Source: JALXCH01 sp964495805
GTDB lineage: Bacteria; Calditrichota; Calditrichia; RBG-13-44-9
Reading direction: 5' to 3'
NCBI GenBank assembly: GCA_964495805.1
Contig: CAZBWV010000034.1
Span: 1 to 40,103, forward strand
Length of the DNA: 40,103 nucleotides
Numbering within the stretch: the stretch's first letter is position 1; each line of letters begins with the position of its first letter. A program made the translations under genes and the position numbers. This document shows positions 7,088 through 15,600 of the stretch, one piece after another. The notes beneath the pieces are model-generated. The model was not told the origin of the DNA and searched no databases. It saw nothing but the letters and a program-made list of their open reading frames with translations.

Positions 7088-7771
7088 ATGGAAAAGCTGA
7101 TTGAAATGGGGGAGAGCAAAGAAGTTTACACGGTATTAATCGGGGATATCAGCGGTTCCAAACGCTTGAATGGCATGGACCGCTACCAGGCACAGCTGTT
7201 TGTAAAATCGGCTATTGTGCAGATTAATGAGCAGTTTTCCTCCCACATCGAAGCCAATATGACCATTACCAAAGGGGACGAATTTCAGGGACTGCTGGAC
7301 AATCCGGATACCGCCTATCAGATTATCCAGACGCTGCAACGCATGGTTTTTCCCATCCGGATTCGCTATGGCATTGGGGTAGGTCGAATTTACCGCATGG
7401 GCGGAGTGCTGCCCATCGAAATGGATGGTCCGGCCTTCCACCGTGCAAACCGTGCTTTGATGATGGCCAAAAAGAAAAAGAATGAAGTGTGGTTTATTTC
7501 CGAAGACCCGATTGTGGACCAGCTGGTCAACACCATCTTTTCGCTGATGACTGCGATCAAGTCTCGCTGGAATGAACGACACTTCAAACTGTACTGGAGT
7601 TATAAGGAATTGGGAACCTATCGGGAAGTGGCCGAAATTGAGAATGTGACTCCCCAGGCGATTTGCGATGTACTGAAAAACAGCCGCGCCACGGATGTGA
7701 TTGCAGCCGAGAAAAACCTGAAACAGGTGTTCCAGAATTTGCAGTTTTCCCGGGCACCGGAATTGCTATAA
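7088..7771 (+). CDS. SatD family protein
   Basis: The 227-residue product matches the SatD family pattern: VLIGDISGSKRLNGMDRYQAQ near the start (about 16-37), ITKGDEFQGLLDNPD (about 60-74), and RIRYGIGVG...NRALMMAKKK in the middle. The N-terminal fold recalls nucleotidyl-cyclase-like domains because of the conserved IGDI and KGDEFQ acidic motifs. The C-terminal third (TYREVAEIENVTPQAICDVLKNSRATDVIAAEKNLKQVF) looks like a helix-turn-helix, which fits a nucleotide-responsive regulator. The family is named from an acid-tolerance locus in streptococci, and its biochemical role is not established. The ATG at 7088 follows a GGAGG about seven bases upstream. It converges with the CPBP gene 23 bases away. 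Confidence 0.8.
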   Translation: MEKLIEMGESKEVYTVLIGDISGSKRLNGMDRYQAQLFVKSAIVQINEQFSSHIEANMTITKGDEFQGLLDNPDTAYQIIQTLQRMVFPIRIRYGIGVGRIYRMGGVLPIEMDGPAFHRANRALMMAKKKKNEVWFISEDPIVDQLVNTIFSLMTAIKSRWNERHFKLYWSYKELGTYREVAEIENVTPQAICDVLKNSRATDVIAAEKNLKQVFQNLQFSRAPELL

Positions 7772-7794
7772 TAAGGGGAGTTTGGGATTTCCCG

Positions 7795-8625
7795 TTACCG
7801 ATCAGGAATATTCGGTGCGCTCCGGTAAAATCGGTCCAGCCAGCGAATGCCCCACCACAAACCAGCCACTGCCACAATGAGCACAATGGGAGATACATGT
7901 TCACCCAGTAAATATGTCCCCTGCAAACTATCCTGATTTAAATTGTAGAAAAGCAGTGCAATCGCGTTGTTGGTCGCATGCCCGATAGCAGAGGGCACAA
8001 TGCTGTTGGTACGCCAGGCAATGTAGCCCAGAATAATCCCGATCAGGAAGATCTGGATGGCCCAGTACAACATCCCATGGATAATCGTCCAGGCCAGGCT
8101 GGCGTAAATCACCGCCCGGGTTACATCCTGATACTTTTCCAGCGATAACTGGAGAAATCCGCGTATGATGGACTCTTCCACCACCGCGGCAATGACCACC
8201 ATTCCACCGAAAAGCAACAAAAAGTCTGTCGGGGTGTGGATGCGCAGAGCGTAGGAAATTTCGCCCAACCACTCCGGTGCGGGAATCAACAGGCTGATTA
8301 AGCGATCCAGCTCGTCACCCACCACGCTCACACTCATTCCCACCACCAGGCTAACCACCCAGATGACCGGTGGTACCGGATTCCAGCGAAAGACCTGCCG
8401 GTAGGAGAGCTTTCGGCTGTGGACGTAAGTCAGCGGAACAATGATGAGTCCCAGTTCCCCGACCGTGATGAGCATTTTCAGTGCCACGGAGTTTTTTTCG
8501 ATAGCTTCCACGTTGGGAACAAACAGAAATACCATTGCCTCGGTTACCAGGAATACGAAGAAAAAGCTGGCAATCAGAATAAGAAAAGCTTCCAGTGGTT
8601 TGGGTAAACCGGGTTTTTCTTCCAT
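7795..8625 (-). CDS. CPBP-family glutamic-type intramembrane protease
   Basis: This 276-residue polytopic membrane protein belongs to the CPBP (Abi, Rce1-like) family. The diagnostic motif EESIIRGFL (EExxxR) sits in the middle, followed by HGMLYW and, near the C terminus, HATNNAIA. Together these supply the catalytic glutamates and histidines. I place the start at the ATG at 8625 because AGAGGG precedes it by about seven bases. A longer frame to 8673 would overlap the upstream gene and begins with a non-hydrophobic stretch. The gene ends the operon DUF2007, ClC, TrmH, CPBP. Its substrate is unknown; relatives process prenylated proteins or peptides or act in bacteriocin immunity. Confidence 0.85.
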   Translation of the reverse strand: MEEKPGLPKPLEAFLILIASFFFVFLVTEAMVFLFVPNVEAIEKNSVALKMLITVGELGLIIVPLTYVHSRKLSYRQVFRWNPVPPVIWVVSLVVGMSVSVVGDELDRLISLLIPAPEWLGEISYALRIHTPTDFLLLFGGMVVIAAVVEESIIRGFLQLSLEKYQDVTRAVIYASLAWTIIHGMLYWAIQIFLIGIILGYIAWRTNSIVPSAIGHATNNAIALLFYNLNQDSLQGTYLLGEHVSPIVLIVAVAGLWWGIRWLDRFYRSAPNIPDR

Positions 8626-8635
8626 GGGGAGCCCT

Positions 8636-9442
8636 CTACCTGTTGCGTTTGGTTTGATGCTGGTTAAACACAAGATGGGCGAAGTGGTTCAGAACAATGC
8701 CACCCGCCACTGCAACGTTCAGGGATTCAGCCATTCCGTAGCGGGGAATTCGCACCCGGAGATCAGCTTTTTGCAGCAGAGCTGGCGACACCCCCTGAGC
8801 TTCGCCACCCAATACCACCGCCAGTGGCGGCGAAACACGTGCATTGTTCAGCAGCAAAGCGTTGCGAATGCTGGTGGCGACCACTCGAATACTGCGTGCT
8901 TGCAGAGTTTCGGTTACATCGACCAGGTTCGTCACTTCAGCAAAGGGTACGTGAAAAAATGCTCCCATGCTGGCTCGAACCACCTTGGGATTGTACCAGT
9001 CCACCGAATCGGGAGAAGTTATCACTATCTCCACACCGAACCAGTCCGCTGCACGTAAAATGGTTCCCAAATTTCCCGGGTCCCGGACACCGTCCAAAAG
9101 CAACAGGAACCGTTTTTTTCGCAGCCAGGAGTAATCCTCCGGCAGGGGAGGATTCATTTTCATCACCAGCACAATTCCCTGGGGATGTTCGGTGTCGGAG
9201 AGTTTTTTCAGAGTGGCATCGGAAACCGGATGGGCGGGAATGCGTCGCTGGCGAAAATAAGCATCGAACTCGGTAAAATCGCCGGATTGGCGAAAGCTCT
9301 CGCTGAAGTAAGCCACCTGTACCGGCCATTCGCTCAGCAGTGCCTCCCGGCATAGCCGAACGCCCTCCACTAAAAACAACCCAAGCTCCTCCCGATGCTT
9401 CTTCTGTTTGAGCCGGGCATACTGTTTCCAGCTCTGGGTCAT
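8636..9442 (-). CDS. TrmH/SpoU-family RNA 2'-O-methyltransferase
   Basis: This 268-residue SPOUT-class enzyme is expected to methylate ribose 2'-hydroxyls in rRNA or tRNA using S-adenosylmethionine. An N-terminal substrate-binding part (RLKQKKHREELGLFLVEGVRL, about 7-28) is followed by the three SpoU motifs: LLDGVRDPGNLGTILRAADWFG (motif 1), VVLGGEAQGV (motif 2) and RIPRYGMAESLNVAVAGGIVL (motif 3). These form the trefoil-knot cofactor site. The ATG at 9442 overlaps the ClC stop (ATGA) and has AAAGGGG upstream, so it is coupled to the transporter. The exact target nucleotide (RlmB-, TsnR- or TrmH-like) cannot be told from motifs. Confidence 0.9.
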   Translation of the reverse strand: MTQSWKQYARLKQKKHREELGLFLVEGVRLCREALLSEWPVQVAYFSESFRQSGDFTEFDAYFRQRRIPAHPVSDATLKKLSDTEHPQGIVLVMKMNPPLPEDYSWLRKKRFLLLLDGVRDPGNLGTILRAADWFGVEIVITSPDSVDWYNPKVVRASMGAFFHVPFAEVTNLVDVTETLQARSIRVVATSIRNALLLNNARVSPPLAVVLGGEAQGVSPALLQKADLRVRIPRYGMAESLNVAVAGGIVLNHFAHLVFNQHQTKRNR

Positions 9443-11217
9443 GCTACCCCTTTCCGTTGTTGCAGTAAAGGCGCTTTACGATACCAGCGCATCAATTCAT
9501 CGCGGTAAATAACTCCTACCAGACGTTTGGGATCGCGTCGTTCGGTAACCGGCAGCATTTCCGCATCGGTTAAATCGAACAGGCGGAGAACGTCCGCCAG
9601 CGACTGATCCGGGTGAACCCGCATAAAATCTTCCTGGGCAATATCTTTGGCAATAAGCAGAGGATACACATATTGCTCGAACATGTACGGACGAATGTCC
9701 CGCAGGGAGATGATGCCCACGATGTTGCCTTTTTTATCGACCACCGGAAAAGTCGCGTGATCGCTGCGTCGCAGTAAATCCAGAATTTTCACAAACGGCA
9801 TGTCCTCCGGCACTTTGTCGAATTTTTTTTGAATGTGCTGGCGAATGGGAATGCTCTGCAGCAGGGTCATGTTCCGACCCTTGAAGATGTATTCCCCGCT
9901 CAGGGCAATTTTCATGGTGTAAATATTTTCCCGCATAATCAACCGGGCGGTAATGGTGGCGATGATGGTACCCAGCATAAGCGGTAGAATCACCTGGTAA
10001 TTGCTGGTGATTTCGAATATGAGCATCATGGCGGAGATGGTAGCGTGAGTGGTACCGGCGATCATGATGCCCATACCCACCAGCGCGTAAGCACCGGGCG
10101 AAGCCGTGGCGTGGGGAAAGATGATGTTCATGGCGCTCCCGAAAAACGCACCAAAAGTGGCTCCGATGAACAAAGATGGCGTGAACAAACCACCGGATCC
10201 CCCACTACCCAGAGAAAGAGATGTGGCAAATATTTTAAACAGCATGAGCAAAAACAACACCCATACCTCGGTGTGAACAACCAGAGCGGTGTGAATGGCG
10301 TGGTCGTCGAATCCGTACAGTTCCGGGAAAATGAGCGCCATGGCCCCCATGACCAAACCACCTAATGCCGGTTTCACGAACTCAGGCACATTTTTCAACC
10401 GCTCGAAAAATTCCTCTGTGGCGTACAAAAATTTGGTGAAAAACACAGCCACCAATCCGCCCACCACACCCATCAGAGCATACATGGGATATTCGTAAAG
10501 GCTCTCCAGGTAGTACACCGGGATTTTCAGCACCGGACTGCTGCCGATAAGATAATGGGAGATGGTGGTGGAAATAACCGTAGCAAACATGATGGGGGTA
10601 AATGCGTTAATGCTGAAATCCGCCAGCAGCACTTCCAGAGCGAACAGTACCCCGGTAACCGGAGCATTGAACACCGCTGCCAGTCCGGCTCCGGCGCCCG
10701 TGGCTACCAGTACCTTCATCCGTTCGGAGGAAACATTGAACAGTTGTCCCACGGTGGAACCGATGGCTGCGCCAATCTGAACAATGGGACCTTCCTTCCC
10801 TGCGGAGCCCCCCGAACCGATGGTGGTACCGGCGGTGATGGAGGTGACCAGGGTTACCCGGGGACGAATGTAACCACCCCGGTTGGCAATTGCTTCGATC
10901 ACCATGGGCACACCGTGCCCCCGACTCTCGCGGGAGAAAAAATGGATCACCAGGCCGACAATCAGCCCACCCAGTGCGGGAAATAGTGCTAACAGGAGGT
11001 AGGAAAACCACTCCATCTCCACCAGATTGTACATCCGGTTGAAGAAAAGGTAGTGCACTAAATTAATCAGCAGATTCAGCACATAAGCACCCAGCCCGGC
11101 AAACACACCAATCAGTGCTGCCAGAAACAGCATATAAAAATCCTCCGGCATATCGATACGCTGGAGGAATCGGAGAATGTTTATCTGCGCTGTCTTGCGG
11201 AGCTTGCTGAATTCCAC
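9439..11217 (-). CDS. ClC-family chloride channel/antiporter with C-terminal CBS pair
   Basis: The 592-residue product is a ClC transporter. It has the three anion-site motifs: GHGVP (in place of GSGIP), GSGGSAGKEGP containing the gating glutamate, and GSGGSGGLFTP. Because the gating Glu is present, H+/Cl- exchange is as likely as channel activity. The His replacing the pore Ser in the first motif is common in CBS-containing prokaryotic ClCs. The cytoplasmic C terminus (about 440-585) holds two CBS domains, which in relatives bind adenine nucleotides. The start is GTG at 11217, with GGGAG six bases upstream. It lies between the DUF2007 gene (15 bases upstream) and trmH (overlapping). Confidence 0.95.
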   Translation of the reverse strand: MEFSKLRKTAQINILRFLQRIDMPEDFYMLFLAALIGVFAGLGAYVLNLLINLVHYLFFNRMYNLVEMEWFSYLLLALFPALGGLIVGLVIHFFSRESRGHGVPMVIEAIANRGGYIRPRVTLVTSITAGTTIGSGGSAGKEGPIVQIGAAIGSTVGQLFNVSSERMKVLVATGAGAGLAAVFNAPVTGVLFALEVLLADFSINAFTPIMFATVISTTISHYLIGSSPVLKIPVYYLESLYEYPMYALMGVVGGLVAVFFTKFLYATEEFFERLKNVPEFVKPALGGLVMGAMALIFPELYGFDDHAIHTALVVHTEVWVLFLLMLFKIFATSLSLGSGGSGGLFTPSLFIGATFGAFFGSAMNIIFPHATASPGAYALVGMGIMIAGTTHATISAMMLIFEITSNYQVILPLMLGTIIATITARLIMRENIYTMKIALSGEYIFKGRNMTLLQSIPIRQHIQKKFDKVPEDMPFVKILDLLRRSDHATFPVVDKKGNIVGIISLRDIRPYMFEQYVYPLLIAKDIAQEDFMRVHPDQSLADVLRLFDLTDAEMLPVTERRDPKRLVGVIYRDELMRWYRKAPLLQQRKGVA

Positions 11218-11232
11218 CAGAACTCCCGCCGG

Positions 11233-11469
11233 TTATATGTGGTCGATCATCATTTCTTTAATTTGCAGAACCTCTTCCTCAAACTCCGGAGGTACCAGGA
11301 TGTAGGCTTCGTTGCCAGCGATGTTGGTGCCAGAGATGCCGTAAGCGGTGGAGATGCCATCCTGGGTCACCGTATGGGGAATCCCCTTTTTCTTCAGCAC
11401 CTCGGCGATCATTTCGGCGTAAATGATGCCAGGCAACGGCCCGATTTTAACCCATTTATCCCTGCTCAT
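11233..11469 (-). CDS. DUF2007-type small protein
   Basis: The 78-residue product fits the DUF2007 'putative signal transducing protein' fold. It has an N-terminal WVKIGPLPGIIYAEMIAEVLKKKGIPHTV segment in which a helix samples an ABC-type strand, and a C-terminal ILVPPEFEEEVLQIKEMM helix. The middle is Gly/Ile-rich (GISGTNIAGNEAYILV). The ATG at 11469 has GAAGG four bases upstream. It is the first gene of the DUF2007-ClC-TrmH-CPBP operon and follows a leader with alternative pairings. The family's biochemical role is unknown; P-II-like ferredoxin folds are an alternative reading. Confidence 0.65.
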   Translation of the reverse strand: MSRDKWVKIGPLPGIIYAEMIAEVLKKKGIPHTVTQDGISTAYGISGTNIAGNEAYILVPPEFEEEVLQIKEMMIDHI

Positions 11470-11508
11470 AAAACCTTCTTTCTTCTCGCTTTTTCTGTAG
11501 AGGCGTAA

Positions 11509-11560
11509 TGATTGAGAGTGATTGGGACGTCAGGTAAAAATTTTTCCGGCATCTCAATCA
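11509..11560 (-). promoter_or_regulatory. Leader with two mutually exclusive stems upstream of the DUF2007-ClC operon
   Basis: TGATTGAGA (plus 11509-11517) is perfectly mirrored by TCTCAATCA (11552-11560). The overlapping stretch AGTGATTG (11517-11524) is mirrored by CAATCACT (11555-11562). The two stems share bases, so only one can form at a time. The loop contains a self-complementary AAAAATTTTT (11536-11545). The element lies 40-95 bases before the first gene of the minus-strand operon. No SD sequence is directly covered, so a transcriptional switch, a protein-binding site or chance remain open. Confidence 0.35.
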
Positions 11561-11676
11561 CTTCCCTCCGGAGTAAATCGGAACCACAGAATGGTTCTCA
11601 CCCGGCCAATTCGGCACCAAACGGACCAATGATGCTGCCGCAACGTCCCCAAACAAAATCTCATGTCTTCATCTTT

Positions 11677-11712
11677 CCCAATACCTCTATCCCCCTTATG
11701 TCCCCTATTCCC
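11677..11712 (-). repeat. G-run tract with quadruplex potential (minus strand)
   Basis: On the minus strand, four G-runs of 3, 4, 5 and 3 bases lie in a purine-rich stretch of 36 bases, separated by 4, 6 and 11 bases. It lies just downstream of the P-II-like gene's stop codon, in the spacer before the DUF2007 gene. It may form a G-quadruplex in the RNA, although the longest loop is at the weak end of what is usually allowed. Confidence 0.3.
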
Positions 11713-11719
11713 TTCTTCC

Positions 11720-12055
11720 TCAAAACGTCTTGGTCAACCCCACCACCTTGTCCACGTCCAGCACAAAGATAATTCCGTTGCCGGGTTCTTTCAGTGATCC
11801 CACGACCTGTTCGATGGCCTGAATAGCCGGTTCCACCAATTTTTCCGGAATAATGGTCAGAATGGTTTTGTTGGCGGGACGGCTGCCCTGCAATAAATTA
11901 CGGAACCCGGCGAAGATGGGAATATCCTGAGCCAGAATGGAACCCATCCCCACGCTGTCGATGATGGTAGCACCCTGAATGTTCAATTCCAGAAAAGCTT
12001 CCAGAATTTCTTCCAGATGTTCTTCTTTATTTAACACAAAAATCAGTAGTTTCAT
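11720..12055 (-). CDS. P-II-like (GlnB-fold) small regulatory protein
   Basis: From the ATG at 12055 the product has 111 residues. It starts MKLLIFVLNKEEHLEEILEAFLELNIQGATIIDSVGMG, the beta-alpha-beta opening of P-II-type trimers. The T-loop region is short and lacks the Tyr uridylylation motif of GlnB, and the ATP-binding signature is not clear, so this is a P-II-like relative and not glnB/glnK. The C-terminal part (KTILTIIPEKLVEPAIQAIEQVVGSLKEPGNGIIFVLDVDKVVGL) completes the second half of the fold. The start overlaps the stop of the EIIA gene (ATGA), which makes functional partnership plausible. An upstream extension to 12124 would lie inside that gene and is rejected. Confidence 0.7.
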   Translation of the reverse strand: MKLLIFVLNKEEHLEEILEAFLELNIQGATIIDSVGMGSILAQDIPIFAGFRNLLQGSRPANKTILTIIPEKLVEPAIQAIEQVVGSLKEPGNGIIFVLDVDKVVGLTKTF

Positions 12056-12528
12056 GAAGCAATCTCGAAGTATTTTTCCTCTTCCGCTTTCAGCAGTTCG
12101 TAAGCCTCTTCCGCACTGTGGCATTGGAGCAGATGATCGCGCAGCGATTCTTTGGAGATGAGTCGGGAGATTCGGCTGAGCAGACGAATATGCATGCCGG
12201 GATTATTTTCCGGCCCGACCAGCAGGAAAATGATCCGGGCAGGCTTACCGTCGATGGACTGGAAATCCACCCCTTCCGGATGGATGCCCATGGCGATGCC
12301 AAATTTCTGACACACCTCCTTTTTGCAATGGGGAATAGCCACACCGCGCCCCACGCCGGTGGTCATGATTTTTTCCCGATCCATCACCGCCTGGAACACT
12401 TTATCCTGGTCTCCGAACAGGCGAAAAGGAGCCAGCGTACTGATGAGTTCCTTGATCACCGCCTCTTTGGAATCGCCAGTCAGGGGAATTTTAATATACT
12501 CCGGTTTGAGCACATCGATTAATTTCAT
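12052..12528 (-). CDS. PTS EIIA component, fructose/nitrogen-regulatory (PtsN-like) type
   Basis: The 158-residue product is a single EIIA domain of the mannitol/fructose family. The phosphorylated His lies in GVGRGVAIPHCK (about residues 67-78), and the C-terminal half carries FLLVGPENNPGMHIRLLSRISRLI. No EIIB or EIIC domain is attached and no sugar permease is near, which favours a regulatory PtsN-like role over transport. The ATG at 12528 is fixed by CCGGAGGAAAATC just upstream; a longer frame to 12555 is unlikely. A good promoter lies 28 bases upstream. EI and HPr genes are not in the window. Confidence 0.88.
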   Translation of the reverse strand: MKLIDVLKPEYIKIPLTGDSKEAVIKELISTLAPFRLFGDQDKVFQAVMDREKIMTTGVGRGVAIPHCKKEVCQKFGIAMGIHPEGVDFQSIDGKPARIIFLLVGPENNPGMHIRLLSRISRLISKESLRDHLLQCHSAEEAYELLKAEEEKYFEIAS

Positions 12529-12555
12529 GATTTTCCTCCGGTTCAAACAAATCAA

Positions 12556-12583
12556 AATATAGGAAATTATGGGGAAGATTCAA
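12556..12583 (-). promoter_or_regulatory. Promoter of the EIIA/P-II-like operon
   Basis: On the minus strand TTGAAT (12583-12578) and TATATT (12561-12556) are separated by 16 bases. The predicted transcript would start about 20 bases before the EIIA ATG and include its GGAGG. It lies between the metH stop codon (12681) and the EIIA gene, so the pair is probably its own transcription unit. Confidence 0.5.
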
Positions 12584-12680
12584 CCGGAATTTCATTTAAC
12601 CGGGGGATGGAAGCCTCCTGGCAAACCAGTAGCCCGATTTCAGCTTTTGGATGGTATAGTTGGAGTTTGCTTCCCGCTCC

Positions 12681-15600
12681 TCACACGTCATAACCCAGGA
12701 TGGGAGCAAGCCATTTTTCCACGGTTTTAACGTCCATTCCCTTGCGGCGGGCATAGTCCATGACCTGGTCTTTCCCGATACGCCCGACTGCAAAATAGCG
12801 TGATTGGGGATGGGCAAAGTAGTATCCGGAGACACTGGCGGCGGGATGCATGGCGAAGTTTTCAGTTAGCCGGATGTCGGTATGCTCGCTTACCCGAAGT
12901 AACTCGAACAGGGTGGCTTTTTCGGTATGATCGGGGCAGGCCGGGTAACCCGGTGCCGGACGAATCCCCCGATATTTCTCCTGCAGAATCTCCTCCGGGT
13001 CCAACTGTTCCGCCGGGGCATAAGCCCAGAATTCCCGTCGAACCCGCCAGTGTAACAGTTCGGCAAATGCTTCCGCCAGCCGATCGGCCAGTGCTTTCAC
13101 CATGATGGCGTGGTAATCGTCGTGGGCTTTTTCGTAATGTGCCACGATCTGTTCCATGCCCACCCCGGCGGTAACGGCAAAAAAGCCCAGATAATCCGGG
13201 TAGGGTAGCTCCCGGGGCGCAATAAAGTCCGCCAGTGCCAGATTTGCCTCCCCTTCCTTTTTACGGTTTTGCTGGCGCAGGGTGTGTACCATAGCCAGCA
13301 GGTGTTCCCGGGATGGGTCCGAATAAATCTCGATATCGTCGTATCCGACCGTGTTGGCGGGGAAGATTCCCATTGCCGCCTGGGCGGTGAGCCACTGGTG
13401 TTTTACCATTTCATCAAGCATCGCCCGGGCATCGTCGAACAACCGACGGGCTTCGGTGCCGTATCGGGGATGTTTGAGAATAGCGGGATATTTGCCTTTC
13501 ATTTCCCATGCCCAGAAGAAGGGTGTCCAGTCAATCCACGGAAGGATTTCCTCTAACGGATAGGCGGAGAAGTAGTGGATGCCCGGTTTTTGAGGGCGGG
13601 GAATATCCAGCGTCTCCCAGTCCGTGCGGAAGCGGTTTTGCCGTGCCTGTTGCAGCGAAACAAGTTCACTGGCCCGGTAGCGCTTTTCGTGCTCCTGCCG
13701 GATGCGCTGGTATTCCCGGGAAATTTCTTCCAGGAAGGCAGGGCGTTGTTTGGCGTCTAACAGGCGGCTCACGACATTCACTCCGCGAGAAGCATCGGAG
13801 ACATGGACAGTTGGCGCTGAGTACACCGGATCGATTTTCACCGCGGTGTGTTTTCGGGAGGTTGTTGCACCGCCAATCAGCAGGGGGATGCGAAGACCGC
13901 TGCGTTCCAGCTCCCGCGCTACGTGCACCATCTCATCTAACGAAGGGGTGATGAGGCCGCTTAACCCGATGATGTCCACTTTCTCCTGCCGGGCGGTTTC
14001 CAGAATTTTCTCCGCGGGAGTCATCACACCCAGATCGATGATCTGGTAGTTGTTGCAGCCCAGCACCACGCCGACAATGTTTTTCCCGATGTCGTGCACA
14101 TCGCCTTTTACCGTCGCCAGCAAAATCTTCCCGGTGCTGGCGGGTTGTCCGCTCTGTCGTTTCATTTCCTCCAGGTAAGGGATAAGGTACGCCACTGCTT
14201 TTTTCATCACCCGGGCGCTTTTCACTACCTGAGGCAAAAACATTTTTCCCGAACCGAACAGATCGCCCACCACGTTCATCCCTTCCATCAGCGGACCTTC
14301 GATGACTTTCAGCGGATCCTGATATTTTGTTCGGGCTTCTTCCACGTCCGCTTCGATAAATTCGGTGATGCCTTTGATCAGAGCGTGTTTCAGGCGTTCT
14401 TCCACCGGTTGTTCGCGCCAGGTCAGGTCCCGGGTTTCCGTTTTGCTGGTTTCCTTCACTGTCCGGGCGTATTCAATCAGTCGTTCGGTGGCATCGGGTC
14501 GGCGGTTGAACAGCACATCTTCCACCCGTTCCCGCAGTTCCGGGGGAATTTCCTCATATACGGTGATTTGACCGGCATTCACAATGCCCATGTCCATTCC
14601 CGCCCGGATGGCGTGGTACAGAAAAGCGGAATGCATGGCTTCGCGGATGGTGTTATTGCCGCGAAAGGCGAAGGAGATATTGCTCACTCCGCCGCTTACC
14701 AGGGATTGGGGGAACAGCGCTTTCAGGCGCCGGGTGGCTTCTAAAAAAGCCACCGCGTAGTTGGCATGTTCCGCCATTCCGGTTCCCACGGCAAAAATGT
14801 TGGGGTCGAAAATCACCTCCTGGGGCGGGAAGCCAATTTCCTCCGTGAGGATGCGATAAGCCCGGCTGAGGATTTCCACCTTGCGCTCGGCGGTTTCCGC
14901 CTGGCCCTGTTCGTCGAACGCCATGACGATCACTGCCGCACCGTAGCGTCGCGCCAGGCGGGCATGTTCCCGGAATGCTTCCTCCCCTTCTTTTAAACTG
15001 AGAGAGTTGACGATGCTTTTCCCCTGCGTGCATTTCAGTCCCGCCTCAATTACCGACCAGCGGGAGGAGTCCAGCATCACCGGTACCCGGGCAATATCCG
15101 GTTCCGCCGCCAGCAGGTTCAGAAAAGTGACCATTGCTTTTTCCGAATCCAGCAGCCCCTCATCCATGTTAATATCCAGAATTTGTGCGCCGTTTTCCAC
15201 CTGCTGGCGGGCTACTTCCAGCGCTTCGTCGTACTTCTCCTCACGAATTAACCGGGCAAAGCGCCGCGAACCGGCTACGTTGCACCGTTCCCCCACGTTA
15301 ATGAAGTTGGAGTCCGGGCGCACCACCAGCGCTTCCAAACCGCTAAAGGCGGGATATTCTTCTACCCGGGGGAGCTTTCGGGGGGGAATGTTCTGCAGGC
15401 GCCGGGCGATGGTGCGTACGTGTTCGGGGGTGGTGCCGCAGCATCCCCCGGCAATGTTGATGTACCCGTTGCGGGCAAAATCCTCCAGATACCCGGCGGT
15501 GACCCCGGCGGTTTCTTCGTATTCGCCAAAGGCGTTGGGTAAACCGGCGTTGGGATACACGCTGGTGTAAATGGGAGCCAGCCGGGAGAGCTCCTCCATG

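Noticed and set aside
8470..8487. TGGCAC-N5-ATGCT on the minus strand, sigma-54-like
   Set aside because: It lies inside the CPBP coding region, with no gene start at a suitable distance.
11470..11719. Fluoride riboswitch expected before a ClC gene
   Set aside because: The conserved fluoride aptamer pattern is not present, and the ClC has the gating Glu and motifs of Cl-/H+ types rather than fluoride antiporters.
14094..14744. 216-codon plus-strand frame
   Set aside because: Antisense to the metH coding region, with His/Phe-rich composition expected from a shadow frame and no ribosome site.
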